From contig JADLFF010000113.1 of the NCBI GenBank assembly GCA_020845735.1, forward strand, positions 1-40,408: a stretch of 40,408 nt of DNA. The letters run 5' to 3'. Below the pieces are notes generated by a model. That model was not told where the DNA came from. It searched no databases and was given only the letters and a program-made list of their open reading frames with translations. Position 1 is the stretch's first letter; each line of letters opens with the position of its first letter. Source of the DNA: Dehalococcoidia bacterium (GTDB lineage: Bacteria > Chloroflexota > Dehalococcoidia > UBA2979). A program made the translations under genes and the position numbers. Of this stretch, positions 15,932-23,828 are shown piece by piece.

Positions 15932-17026
15932 ATGACACGGCTGTTCGTCCTTGGGCCGCTCCTCGTGTACCTCGCGCTGGGCGCTGCCGTCGCGGGGGAG
16001 GACTCGGCGGCGCCGCCGGTCGCGCTGAGGGCAGAGCCCACCGCCGAGGCCCCCTCGGCGCCCGCCGCGCGCACCTCAGCGTTCCCGATCGACGTCGCGA
16101 GTGCCGACACCGCCTCACGAGGACCGGCCCCGCTGAGGCAGCCCGCCTCGGCGGGCCGGTTCGCGGACCCGGCGATCCTGCGCGAGGGCGACACGTACTA
16201 CGTCTACGCCACGCGCACCGGCAACCTCGACATCCCCGTGGCCACGTCCGTGGACCTGCGCCAGTGGTCGGCGCCCACGAACGCCCTCCCTGCGCTGCCC
16301 GCCTGGGCTGAGCGAGGGCGCACGTGGGCGCCCTCGGTGGTGCGTCGCGGCGACGGCTACGTGATGTGGTACACGGTGCGCGAGCGCGCGTCGGGGCAGA
16401 TGTGCATCTCCGTGGCGTCGGCCGCTGATCCGCGCGGACCCTTCGAGGATCGCAGCGACCATCCCGCGATCTGCCAGGGCGACCGAGGCGGGTCGATCGA
16501 CCCGGACGTGTTCGTGGACCTCGACGGCGCCGCGTTCCTCGTGTGGAAGTCCGAGGACAACGTGTTCGGCCAGCCGACGAGCCTCTGGGCCGCGCGCCTC
16601 GACGAGACTGCGACCATGGTCGGCGCGGCGGTCTCCCTCCTGTCGCGGAGCGTCGAGTGGCAGGGCCTGATCATCGAGGGGCCCGCGCTGACACGCGCGG
16701 GCGACGGCTACCTCCTCTTCTACGGCGCCAACGCGTGGGCCACCGCCTCTGCGGCGATCGGCTACGCGCGCTGCGCCACACCCCTCGGGCCGTGCATCGA
16801 GGCGTCGACGCGCGCCCCGTGGCTCGCGGGCGACGCCACCGTGCTGGGGCCGAGCGGTCCGCAGTTCTTCGCGACGGCGGCGGGCACCTCGATGATGGCC
16901 TACCACGGCTGGGACCTCTGCGTCGGTCGCGGCCCGATCTGCCGTCGCGCGCTGTTCGTCGACGAGCTGCGCCTCGAGGGCGATCGGCCCGTCCTCGTGA
17001 CGCCCGGGGGCGTGGCCTCGCACTGA
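15932..17026 (+). CDS. Secreted five-bladed beta-propeller protein, GH43/62-like
   Basis: 364 residues with an N-terminal signal peptide (about 1-22) and an Ala/Pro-rich linker to about 70. The rest matches GH43-type five-bladed propeller glycosidases: FADPAILREGDTYYVYAT (first blade, catalytic-base Asp of the DPAI motif), TWAPSVVRRGDGYVMWY, SIDPDVFVDLDGAAFLVWK (second acidic position) and LIIEGPALTRAGDGYLLFY (third acidic position). That gives the usual Asp/Asp/Glu triad. The likely role is extracellular hydrolysis of an arabinan- or xylan-like polysaccharide. The substrate is unknown. ATG at 15932. Confidence 0.82.
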   Translation: MTRLFVLGPLLVYLALGAAVAGEDSAAPPVALRAEPTAEAPSAPAARTSAFPIDVASADTASRGPAPLRQPASAGRFADPAILREGDTYYVYATRTGNLDIPVATSVDLRQWSAPTNALPALPAWAERGRTWAPSVVRRGDGYVMWYTVRERASGQMCISVASAADPRGPFEDRSDHPAICQGDRGGSIDPDVFVDLDGAAFLVWKSEDNVFGQPTSLWAARLDETATMVGAAVSLLSRSVEWQGLIIEGPALTRAGDGYLLFYGANAWATASAAIGYARCATPLGPCIEASTRAPWLAGDATVLGPSGPQFFATAAGTSMMAYHGWDLCVGRGPICRRALFVDELRLEGDRPVLVTPGGVASH

Positions 17027-17045
17027 GGAGGGCCGCGAGTGCCCT

Positions 17046-17066
17046 CGGCGAGTGGAGCGCTCGCCG
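17046..17066. terminator. Hairpin between convergent genes
   Basis: CGGCGAG (17046-17052) and CTCGCCG (17060-17066), a 7-bp stem with a 7-base loop, between the GH43-like gene (ends 17026) and the LLM gene (ends 17072). Confidence 0.5.
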
Positions 17067-17071
17067 CGCGT

Positions 17072-17977
17072 TCAGCGCAGGGCCGGGATCACCTCGGTGG
17101 CGATGCGCGTGAGCTGCGTGAGGCGGTCGCCGCCCGCGAAGACGAAGTTGAAGTGGCGGACGCCCGCGTCGATGTACTCCTGGAGGCGAGCCGTCCACAT
17201 CGAGGCGTCGCCGTAGACCGTGTAGCGCTCGAAGCGATCGAACGGCGTGCGGTACGTGCTCTCGATGCGCGCCGCGATCGTGCCGAGGGCTTCCGCGAGG
17301 TCGTCGTCGAACTGCCCCCAGAGCTGGAGGGCGGGACAGATCGCCTCGGGGTCGCGCCCTGAGGCCTCGGCGCGCGCGCGGACGTGCGTCCAGCCCTCGG
17401 CGAACGCCTCGGGCGTGATCACGAACGGCATCCACGCGTCGCCGAAGCGCGCCGCACGACGCTGGGCCGCCCGCGAGCGGCCGCCGACCCAGACCGGGAT
17501 GCGTGGCTCCGGCACGAGGTCGAGGCGCGCGGCCTCGACCTCGATCGCCGCGTTGTGCAGCGACACCGTCTCGCCCGACCACAGTGCGAGCAGCGCCTCG
17601 AGCGTGGCATCGAGGCGGGCGCCACGGGCCTCGAGGGGCACGCCGCTTGCCTCGAACTCGCGCGGGTACTCGCCGCCCGCGCCCACCCCGAGGCGGAAGC
17701 GGCCACCGGACATCCACTGCAGCGTCGCCGTCTGCTTCGCAAGCGGCGCCGGACCTCGGAGGGCCGCGAGCAGCACGCCCGTCCCGAGGTGGATGCGCTC
17801 GGTGACCGCCGCCGCCGCCGAGAGCAGCACGATCGGCTCCGGCCAGAACACCGGCCACAGCACGTGATCGCCCACCCACACCGAGTCGTAGCCGAGCGCC
17901 TCGGCGGCGCGCACGCCGGCGAGGAACTCCTCGGGCGTGGAGCCGCCGGGCAGCACGCCGAACGTCAGGTCGCTCAC
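17072..17977 (-). CDS. LLM-class (luciferase-like) flavin/F420-dependent oxidoreductase
   Basis: 301 residues of the luciferase-like TIM barrel. The segments DSVWVGDHVLWP, ERIHLGTGVLLAALRGPAPLAKQ, GGRFRLGVGAGGEYPREFEASG and IPVWVGGRSRAAQRRAARFGDAWMPF match the F420-type LLM pattern. The start is taken as GTG 17977, overlapping the Nudix stop (GTGA). The substrate is unknown. It is the last gene of the nrtR-Nudix-LLM group. Confidence 0.88.
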   Translation of the reverse strand: MSDLTFGVLPGGSTPEEFLAGVRAAEALGYDSVWVGDHVLWPVFWPEPIVLLSAAAAVTERIHLGTGVLLAALRGPAPLAKQTATLQWMSGGRFRLGVGAGGEYPREFEASGVPLEARGARLDATLEALLALWSGETVSLHNAAIEVEAARLDLVPEPRIPVWVGGRSRAAQRRAARFGDAWMPFVITPEAFAEGWTHVRARAEASGRDPEAICPALQLWGQFDDDLAEALGTIAARIESTYRTPFDRFERYTVYGDASMWTARLQEYIDAGVRHFNFVFAGGDRLTQLTRIATEVIPALR

Positions 17978-18426
17978 GGCGCGCCGCCGAGGGCCGCCCG
18001 TGCGAGCTCGAGCCAGGGCTGCTGCGCCGGATGCAGCTCGGCGCTCGCGAGGGGCAGCCAGTGGCAGTCGAGCGACGCACCGCAGTCGCAGGTCGACGTC
18101 CAGCGCTCGGGCGGTGGCAGCGTCGCCTCGAGGTGGAACACCCACCGTCGACGTGGCAGCGATTCGCCCTCGGCAGCCGGCTCATCGAGCACCCCGAGGA
18201 GCGCGCGCACCTCGGCGCCCATCACCCCCGTCTCCTCGAGGAGTTCGCGTTCGGCCGCCTCGCCCGCGTCTTCGCCAGCCTCGACAGTGCCCGCGGGCAG
18301 CTGGAGGCTGACCCCGCTGCCGTCGACGTCCGGATGTTCGAACACCAGCACCTCGAGGCCCGCGGGCGCCGAGCGCGTCAGCACGGCCGCGACCCTGGGC
18401 GTGAACGGGAGGACCTGGTCGCTCAC
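17974..18426 (-). CDS. Nudix hydrolase with intact Nudix box
   Basis: 150 residues. The box GTVEAGEDAGEAAERELLEETGV (residues 46 to 68) fits Gx5Ex7REUXEEXGU exactly, so catalysis is likely. GTG at 18426 overlaps the nrtR stop (GTGA) and its own stop overlaps the LLM gene. Beside nrtR an ADP-ribose or NAD-derivative pyrophosphatase is a reasonable guess, but the substrate is not deducible. A CDCGASLDC segment near residue 115 has three cysteines of unclear role. Confidence 0.9.
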   Translation of the reverse strand: MSDQVLPFTPRVAAVLTRSAPAGLEVLVFEHPDVDGSGVSLQLPAGTVEAGEDAGEAAERELLEETGVMGAEVRALLGVLDEPAAEGESLPRRRWVFHLEATLPPPERWTSTCDCGASLDCHWLPLASAELHPAQQPWLELARAALGGAP

Positions 18427-19070
18427 AGGAAGACCGGCTCGCGGCTGGCGAAGCGATAGAGGGCGGCCGGGCGGTGCGCGCCTTCGCGCTGGAGGGCGCC
18501 CGTGGGCTCGATCAGGCCCGACGAGATCATGCGCTTGCGGAAGTTCCGCCGGTCGAGCGGCTCCTCGAGGATCACCTCGTAGGTGCGCTGGAGATCACGG
18601 AGTGTGAACTGCTCCGGGAGGAGCCCCCACGCGAGGTTGGTGTAGTCGAGCTTCGCGCGCACCCGGGCGACGGCCTGCGCGATGACGCGGTTGTTCGCGA
18701 AGGCGAGCTCGGGGAGATCCGAGACCGGATGCCACGCAGGAGGCCACTCCGAGGTCTGCCTCAGGCGCACGGTGCGCGCGTCGACGAGGGCGAAGTAGGC
18801 CACGGCGATCGAGGGGTTCGCGGGGTCGAGTCCCGATGTCGTGAAGAGCTGCTCGAGGTAGAGGTTCCGCACGCCGGTCTCGTCGACGAGCTTACGCGCC
18901 GCCAGGTCCTCGAGCGGCTCGCTGCCGTCCCAGCGGCCGCCGGGGAGCGCCCAGCGGCCCTCCTCGGGCGGCGCGCTGCGGTGGATCAGGAGCACGCGCA
19001 GCTCGCCCTCGGCGATCGCGAAGATCACGATGATCGTCGCGACAGTCGTCCTGGCTGCGGGCGACGTCAT
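18423..19070 (-). CDS. nrtR: NrtR-type Nudix-related transcriptional regulator of NAD metabolism
   Basis: 215 residues. An N-terminal Nudix-like domain (about 8-130) is followed by a C-terminal winged helix: LLPEQFTLRDLQRTYEVIL, then LDRRNFRKRMISSGLIEPTG and RPAALYRF, the hallmark of NrtR. The Nudix box reads RKLVDETG where catalysis needs REXXEE: the first catalytic Glu is Lys, which fits a ligand sensor (ADP-ribose in known NrtRs) that lost hydrolase activity. ATG at 19070, 7 bases after miaB. The nad operon and its palindromic operator lie about 3 kb away and are the likely target. Confidence 0.88.
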   Translation of the reverse strand: MTSPAARTTVATIIVIFAIAEGELRVLLIHRSAPPEEGRWALPGGRWDGSEPLEDLAARKLVDETGVRNLYLEQLFTTSGLDPANPSIAVAYFALVDARTVRLRQTSEWPPAWHPVSDLPELAFANNRVIAQAVARVRAKLDYTNLAWGLLPEQFTLRDLQRTYEVILEEPLDRRNFRKRMISSGLIEPTGALQREGAHRPAALYRFASREPVFL

Positions 19071-19077
19071 GCTGCCG

Positions 19078-20424
19078 TTAGAGGAGCGCGAGCAGGCGGC
19101 TGCCGGCGAGGCTCCCACTGAGCGACCACGACGTGACCTCGTGGATGTCGACCTGCGCCATCTGCCCCACAAGCCCGGTCGCGTCGAAGTGCACGAGCTG
19201 GCCGGTGCGCGTGCGGCCCGTCGAGCGGCCCTCGCTGTTCTCGCGCTCCACGAGGACCTCGGCGGTCTGCCCGAGCAGGCGCCGGTTGATGCGCGCCGAG
19301 GACTCGGCGTGGATCCCCTCGATCACCTGCAGGCGCTCCGCCTTCACCTCGCGCGGCACGTCGTCCGGCATGTTCCGATGCGCGAACGTGCCGGGTCGAG
19401 GCGAGTACGCGGCGACGTGGATCACGTCAAACTGCGTCCGCTCGAGGAGGCGCACGGTGCTCTGGAACTCCGCGTCCGTCTCGCCCGGGCAGCCCACGAT
19501 CACGTCGGTCGCGAGGGCGGCGTGCGGCATGCGCTCGCGGATGCGCCCCACGCGCTCCTCGTACTCCGCCAGCGTGTAGCCGCGGCGCATCCGCGCCAGC
19601 ATCGAGTCGTCGCCGGACTGCACCGGGATGTTGAAGTGCTCGCAGACCTTGGGGAGGTCGGCGACGGCGTCGATGATGCGGTCGGTCATGTCCTTGGGAT
19701 ACGACGTAAGGAAGCGCGTGCGCACGATCCCGTCGATGCGTTCGATGCCCTCGAAGAGCGTGGCGAGGTCGTCGCCGGTCCCGAGGTCGTGCCCGTACGC
19801 CTCGACCGTCTGCCCGAGGAGGGTCACCTCCCGCACGCCATGCTCGGCGAGGTGACGCACCTCGGCGAGCACGTCGGCCACCGTCCGAGACCGCTCGCGA
19901 CCGCGGCGCAGGGGCACGATGCAGTACGTGCAGAACTTGTCGCAGCCGTGCACGACCGGCACGAACGCCGTCGGGCCGTTCGGCACGGCGAACGTCGAGG
20001 ACTCCCACTCCAGCATCGAGCGCGCGCGGTCCCAGCCCGCCCACGACTCGCCCTCGGCGACGTCGCGCTCGCCCTTGATCGCCGTGGCGCGCTCGATGAT
20101 CGGGTCGAAGTGCTGCGGCTGCGCCCAGACATCGACCCAGGGGAAGCGGCGCTCGAGGTCCGTCGTGCGTGCGCCGACCATGCAGCCCATGACCACGAGG
20201 GCGAAGTCGCGACCGCTCTCGCGCTCACGTCGCAGCGTGTTGAGGCGCCCATAGGCGCGGTCCTCGGCGTGCTGCCGCACCGAGCAGGTGTTGAGCACCT
20301 CGAGGTCAGCCGGCTGATCCTCGGCCGCCTCGCGGAGGCCCAGGCGATCGAGGCCCGCGGCCAGCTTCAGGGAGTCCGCCTTGTTCATCTGGCAGCCGAC
20401 GGTCCAGATCCGGTAGGTGGCCAC
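19078..20424 (-). CDS. miaB: tRNA-2-methylthio-N6-dimethylallyladenosine synthase
   Basis: Radical-SAM methylthiotransferase that modifies A37 of tRNAs reading UNN codons. It has 448 residues. The N-terminal cluster cysteines lie in TVGCQMNKADS, VLNTCSVRQ and VVMGCMVG. The radical SAM motif is CDKFCTYC in VVHGCDKFCTYCIVPLRRG. A TRAM domain (GQTAEVLVEREN) ends the protein. I prefer GTG 20424 because GGAG lies six bases upstream and the product starts MATYRIWTVGCQ; GTG 20436 (AGGA upstream) is also possible. Longer frames run into the tRNA-Ser gene and are not real. Confidence 0.93.
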   Translation of the reverse strand: MATYRIWTVGCQMNKADSLKLAAGLDRLGLREAAEDQPADLEVLNTCSVRQHAEDRAYGRLNTLRRERESGRDFALVVMGCMVGARTTDLERRFPWVDVWAQPQHFDPIIERATAIKGERDVAEGESWAGWDRARSMLEWESSTFAVPNGPTAFVPVVHGCDKFCTYCIVPLRRGRERSRTVADVLAEVRHLAEHGVREVTLLGQTVEAYGHDLGTGDDLATLFEGIERIDGIVRTRFLTSYPKDMTDRIIDAVADLPKVCEHFNIPVQSGDDSMLARMRRGYTLAEYEERVGRIRERMPHAALATDVIVGCPGETDAEFQSTVRLLERTQFDVIHVAAYSPRPGTFAHRNMPDDVPREVKAERLQVIEGIHAESSARINRRLLGQTAEVLVERENSEGRSTGRTRTGQLVHFDATGLVGQMAQVDIHEVTSWSLSGSLAGSRLLALL

Positions 20425-20457
20425 GGCGCACTCCACGAGGTAGTCCTGCGGGCGAGG

Positions 20458-20548
20458 TGGCGGAGGGGGAGGGATTCGAACCCTCGACCCCGGAAACCGG
20501 GGTAAGCGCTTAGCAGGCGCCCGCACTAGGCCACTATGCGACCCCTCC
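20458..20548 (-). tRNA. tRNA-Ser(GCU)
   Basis: On the minus strand the acceptor GGAGGGG pairs with CCCCTCC, then G and an encoded CCA (20458-20460). The anticodon loop is CTGCTAA (anticodon GCT), the T loop TTCGAAT, and there is a long variable arm (ACCCCGG/CCGGGGT), typical of serine. It is about 91 bases with CCA, just upstream of miaB and downstream of the GNAT gene. Confidence 0.95.
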
Positions 20549-20614
20549 TGGGCGCGCTCCTCAAGGGTACGGGGGCGCCGGATCCGCGGCAAGATTCCGC
20601 AGGACCCCCCGAGG

Positions 20615-21334
20615 TCAGGCGGAATGCACTTCCTCGCCCCACATCACGAGTTGGAGGTGCCTCGCGATGCCCCTCGAGGCGGCGTTTGACCACTCGGTGC
20701 CGTAGTGCGGCTCGCGACCGCCGGCACGCACCGCTCGCGCCCACCCGGCGACCACGGCGGTTCCGAGGCCGCCGCCGCGATACGCCTCGGCGGTCTCCAC
20801 GCCTGCCGCGGCCGCGCCGGGAAGTGACCTCAAGGCGTGGCACACGGCGACGACCTCCCCCGCGGCGTTCCGTGCGACGCAGATCGGGCGCGCGGCTGCC
20901 GAGGCCTCGCGCACCCACTCGAGCTGCGGCACGGTGCGTAGCGTGCGCACGTCCTCGACCACCTCGACGGTCGCGCCATCGAGGTCAGGCGCCATGGTCC
21001 GAGCTGGGACGAGGAGGGCCGGGCCTCGATAGAGGTCCCCTACCAGGCCGCTGATCAGTGGTGGTGTGGTCTCGAGCTCACCGAGCGTCGCGATCGTCGG
21101 CTCCGAGGCCAGCGCCTCTTCGAGGGCTTGCCGCTCCTCGCCTGGGAGGTGCGCCGAGACCGCCCAGCGATTGCCCTCGACCGTCCGCACGAGGTGGAAG
21201 CGCGGCTCGCGACGATCGCGCGGGTCCGGGTCGCGCGTGCCGAGCAGGCGGCCGTACGCGTCGCGCTGGTAGCCGAGGTCGATGGCCCGCTCGGCGAGGG
21301 CGAGCACGTCCAGCACCTCGAGAGGATCAGCCAC
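20615..21334 (-). CDS. GNAT-family acetyltransferase
   Basis: 239 residues. The N-terminal half (about 1-140, with FHLVRTVEGNRWAVSAHLPGEE) has no family I can name. The C-terminal half is GNAT-like: PICVARNAAGEVVAVCHAL, then ETAEAYRGGGLGTAVVAGWARA (motif A with the pyrophosphate-binding RGGGLG) and a WSNAASRGIARHLQLV helix. The substrate is unknown. GTG at 21334 overlaps the end of the nucleotidyltransferase gene by 8 bases, so it is the last gene of a CinA-like/NadD-like/GNAT series. Confidence 0.75.
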   Translation of the reverse strand: MADPLEVLDVLALAERAIDLGYQRDAYGRLLGTRDPDPRDRREPRFHLVRTVEGNRWAVSAHLPGEERQALEEALASEPTIATLGELETTPPLISGLVGDLYRGPALLVPARTMAPDLDGATVEVVEDVRTLRTVPQLEWVREASAAARPICVARNAAGEVVAVCHALRSLPGAAAAGVETAEAYRGGGLGTAVVAGWARAVRAGGREPHYGTEWSNAASRGIARHLQLVMWGEEVHSA

Positions 21335-21929
21335 GTAGCTCCGTCGAGGAAATGTCCGCGCGAAAGAGCGACTCTGGGATGCCCTCGAACATGTCCGCGA
21401 ACGCCTCGGGCAGGTCGGCGTCCTCGAGGGTGAGGAACGCGCCGTCGCTGGCGCGCCCGGCCACGAGGAAGCGGGCACCATGGTCGCGCATCTCGTCGAG
21501 CGCCGCGCGCATCGCCGCCTCGGAATCCTGGTAGTAGCGCGGATGCACGAGGCGCACCGCCGTGTCCCATCCGATCACAAACGCGCTCCCCGGAAACAGG
21601 CGGGCCTTCTCGACGAAGCGCGGCGCCCGAGTCAGCAGCAACCGCCAGCGTCGCGCAAACTGCGAGGCGCGGCGCTCGACCTCAGCGTGCGTGAGCGGCG
21701 GCTTGTCGACGTTCACCACGGACAGCTCGAACAGCACCTCGCGGCCGAGCAGGTTCGAGGCAACGCTCGCCAGCGCCTCGTGGCCGTGATGCAGCGGGTT
21801 GAACGAGCCGGGCAGGAGCGCGACCCCTTCGAGCCGCCCATCGAGGCCGGGCGCGCCGTCGAGGTCCACGCAGACGAACTCGACCGCGCCATCGCCGAGC
21901 AGCGCGCCGATCGGGTCGGCCTCGTTCAC
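21327..21929 (-). CDS. Nicotinamide/nicotinate mononucleotide adenylyltransferase-like protein
   Basis: 200 residues of the nucleotidylyltransferase superfamily. GSFNPLHHGHEALA near residue 41 carries the (H/T)xGH ATP-binding motif. The C-terminus has FRADISSTELRG, matching the ISSTxxR signature of NMN adenylyltransferases. The middle holds an ELSVVNVDKPPLTHAEVERR segment. It starts at GTG 21929, overlapping the CinA-like stop (GTGA). Together these would make NaAD or NAD from NaMN or NMN, but the protein is divergent and may have another nucleotide substrate. The pairing with the CinA-like gene is the best clue. Confidence 0.82.
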   Translation of the reverse strand: MNEADPIGALLGDGAVEFVCVDLDGAPGLDGRLEGVALLPGSFNPLHHGHEALASVASNLLGREVLFELSVVNVDKPPLTHAEVERRASQFARRWRLLLTRAPRFVEKARLFPGSAFVIGWDTAVRLVHPRYYQDSEAAMRAALDEMRDHGARFLVAGRASDGAFLTLEDADLPEAFADMFEGIPESLFRADISSTELRG

Positions 21930-22462
21930 GCCTCAGACTCCGACAGGGCCTCGCCAGCCCGCAGCCCGAGGGGCAGGCGCAACTCGAGGCCGCACGCCCC
22001 CGCGAGCGCGTTGACGACCACCCGGCTCACGAGGTCCTCCTCGCCCGGCCGGTCGCGCGCCCCCTTCTCGATGTGGAGTGCCCATACCCGGGTGCGTTCG
22101 CCCTCGGATGCCGCGACGTAGGCGCGGTGCTCGCCGCGCTTGAGCCGGTCAGTCGCGATCGTCGCCGCGCACCCGATCCCCACGAGCGTGGATGCCCCGC
22201 TGAGGCCACGCGCCCGCTGAAGTGACGCGCGCGCCAGTGCGACGGCAGCCTCGGGAGAGGCGAACTCGCCCGGGGTCGTGCCGGCGTAGGCCACAAACGA
22301 GGACTGCACGTAGGGAACGGTCGCCTCGAGGACCGTCCTCGACGCGCCGCCCACGCCGAGGAGCCACGCGAGTGCCTGGCTCCCCGCACCGCTCACCGCG
22401 AGCACGGCCTGCGTCGGCGTGCCGTGGATCGCCTCGATGAGCGTGCGAGCGGCGTCGTCCAT
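21926..22462 (-). CDS. CinA C-terminal (NMN deamidase/PncC)-like protein
   Basis: 178 residues, about the length of a stand-alone CinA C-terminal domain. The pattern AVLAVSGAGSQALAWLLGVGGASRTVLEATVPY then VGIGCAATIATDRLKRGEHR, a VWALHIEKG strand and GEEDLVSRVV, fits the CinA/PncC fold in the version seen fused to nucleotidylyltransferases in plants and fungi (from memory, not searched). In PncC the reaction converts NMN to NaMN. The usual ESCTGG catalytic start is changed to AVSGAGSQ, so activity is uncertain. ATG at 22462; coupled to the next gene. Confidence 0.72.
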   Translation of the reverse strand: MDDAARTLIEAIHGTPTQAVLAVSGAGSQALAWLLGVGGASRTVLEATVPYVQSSFVAYAGTTPGEFASPEAAVALARASLQRARGLSGASTLVGIGCAATIATDRLKRGEHRAYVAASEGERTRVWALHIEKGARDRPGEEDLVSRVVVNALAGACGLELRLPLGLRAGEALSESEA

Positions 22463-22558
22463 GCGCGCATGATACGCCGACACGCGCCGCCTTCCGCCTC
22501 GCCCATCCACCGATGTGCGATCGACTGCACTGAGAAGCGCGCGTGGCGCGGCCGACGT

Positions 22559-22572
22559 CGCACGTACGTGCG
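22559..22572. other. Perfect 14-bp palindrome upstream of the CinA-like gene
   Basis: CGCACGTACGTGCG lies between the end of efeB (22586) and the CinA-like start (22462). It could be an operator or a structure in the leader. It carries the GTAC core also found in the nadA operator, but the rest does not match. Confidence 0.4.
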
Positions 22573-22585
22573 CCTCGGCACGGGC

Positions 22586-23818
22586 TCAGGCGAACAGGTT
22601 GGCGCCGAGGGAGTGCGAGGCGTCGGGTGCCCCGGGGAAGACCGCGAAGACGGCGCTGCCCACGTGCTGGATGTACTCGTTCAGTGCGTCCGACGCGAGA
22701 CGTGACTGCATCGGCACAAACTGCTCGCGAGGGTCGCGCTGGAACGCGATGAAGAACAGCCCCGCGTCCAGCTGCCCCGTCCGAGGGTCCACCCCGTCGG
22801 TGAATGAGTAGCCTCGACGGAGCAGGCTGATGCCGTGGGCGGCCTGGTTGGCAAGCCGCACGTGCGCGTCGCCCGGGACCACCGGCTGACCGTTCGCTCC
22901 CCGCACCTCGAGGTCGATCGGTGCTCGCTCCTCGCGGCCCCCGAGTGGCGCACCGTCGAGCTTGCGCCGGCCGATCGTCAGCTCCTGGTCCAGCAACGAG
23001 GCGCGATCCCACACCTCGATGCGCATCCGAATACGACGGACGACGACGTAGCTTCCGCCGCGCATCCACGACGGATCGTCCGTCGGCCGCACCCAGACGC
23101 CGGCCTCGAAGTCCGGCGTGCTCGCGTGCAGGTTGTTCGTCCCGTCCTTGAAGCCCATGAGATTGCGCGGCGTTTCCTGTGCAGATGTCGTGCTCGACGT
23201 GCGACCGAATCCGGTCTGCGTCCAGCGCAGCACCGCCACGCCTCGAGCGAGGCGCGTGAGGTTGCGCACCGCGTGGTAGACCACTTGCGGGTCGTTTCCG
23301 CATGCCTGCACGCAGAGGTCCCCGCCGGAGTGCCGCGGATCGAGCGCGTCACCGGGAAACGCCGGGAGATCGATGAGCGCCTCGGGGCGCCGCCCAGCGA
23401 GTCCGTAGCGATCGCGCCCATCGCGCACGAACAGGCTCGGGCCCACGCCGAATGCCAGCGTCAACTGCGCGGGGTCGAGGCCCGTCGCCTCTCCCGTGTC
23501 GGCGGGGGGCGCGAGTGGGCCCTCGGTCCCGTCCACCACCTCGAGACCAGCGGTGAGCCGGTTCGCGGCGATCGTCCACGTGTGCAGGAGGTCCGCGACC
23601 TCCTCGCGCGACTCGGTGGTGAGGTCGTATGCGGCGAAGAGCAGCCGGTCCGGCTGCGCCGTCGCGATCCCGGCCTGGTGCATGCCGTAGAACGGCACGC
23701 GCCCGCGGGACGGCGTATCGGGGTCCCGGGCGACGTAGACTCCGGCGCCCGCCGCAACACCGACGCCTGCCGCGCTCAGCGCTCCGGCGATGAAACCCCT
23801 GCGTGAGATTCCCGCCAC
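22586..23818 (-). CDS. efeB: Dyp-type heme peroxidase (EfeB)
   Basis: Tat-exported heme peroxidase that works with EfeO and EfeU in ferrous-iron uptake. It has 410 residues. The twin-arginine signal SRRGFIAG is at residues 5-12. Dyp features are GFKDGTNN (the GXXDG motif with the catalytic Asp), then a proximal histidine region (about 315-330, AHGISLLRRGYSF) and RLASDALNEYIQ near the C-terminus. GTG at 23818 has AGGAGG six bases upstream; that site overlaps the efeO stop. It is the last gene of efeUOB. Confidence 0.92.
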   Translation of the reverse strand: MAGISRRGFIAGALSAAGVGVAAGAGVYVARDPDTPSRGRVPFYGMHQAGIATAQPDRLLFAAYDLTTESREEVADLLHTWTIAANRLTAGLEVVDGTEGPLAPPADTGEATGLDPAQLTLAFGVGPSLFVRDGRDRYGLAGRRPEALIDLPAFPGDALDPRHSGGDLCVQACGNDPQVVYHAVRNLTRLARGVAVLRWTQTGFGRTSSTTSAQETPRNLMGFKDGTNNLHASTPDFEAGVWVRPTDDPSWMRGGSYVVVRRIRMRIEVWDRASLLDQELTIGRRKLDGAPLGGREERAPIDLEVRGANGQPVVPGDAHVRLANQAAHGISLLRRGYSFTDGVDPRTGQLDAGLFFIAFQRDPREQFVPMQSRLASDALNEYIQHVGSAVFAVFPGAPDASHSLGANLFA

Positions 23819-23828
23819 GCGTTGCCTC

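Noticed and set aside
20425..20592. N-terminal extension of miaB
   Set aside because: The longer frame runs through the tRNA-Ser gene and codes for low-complexity Pro/Arg; MiaB homology starts only at about 20424.
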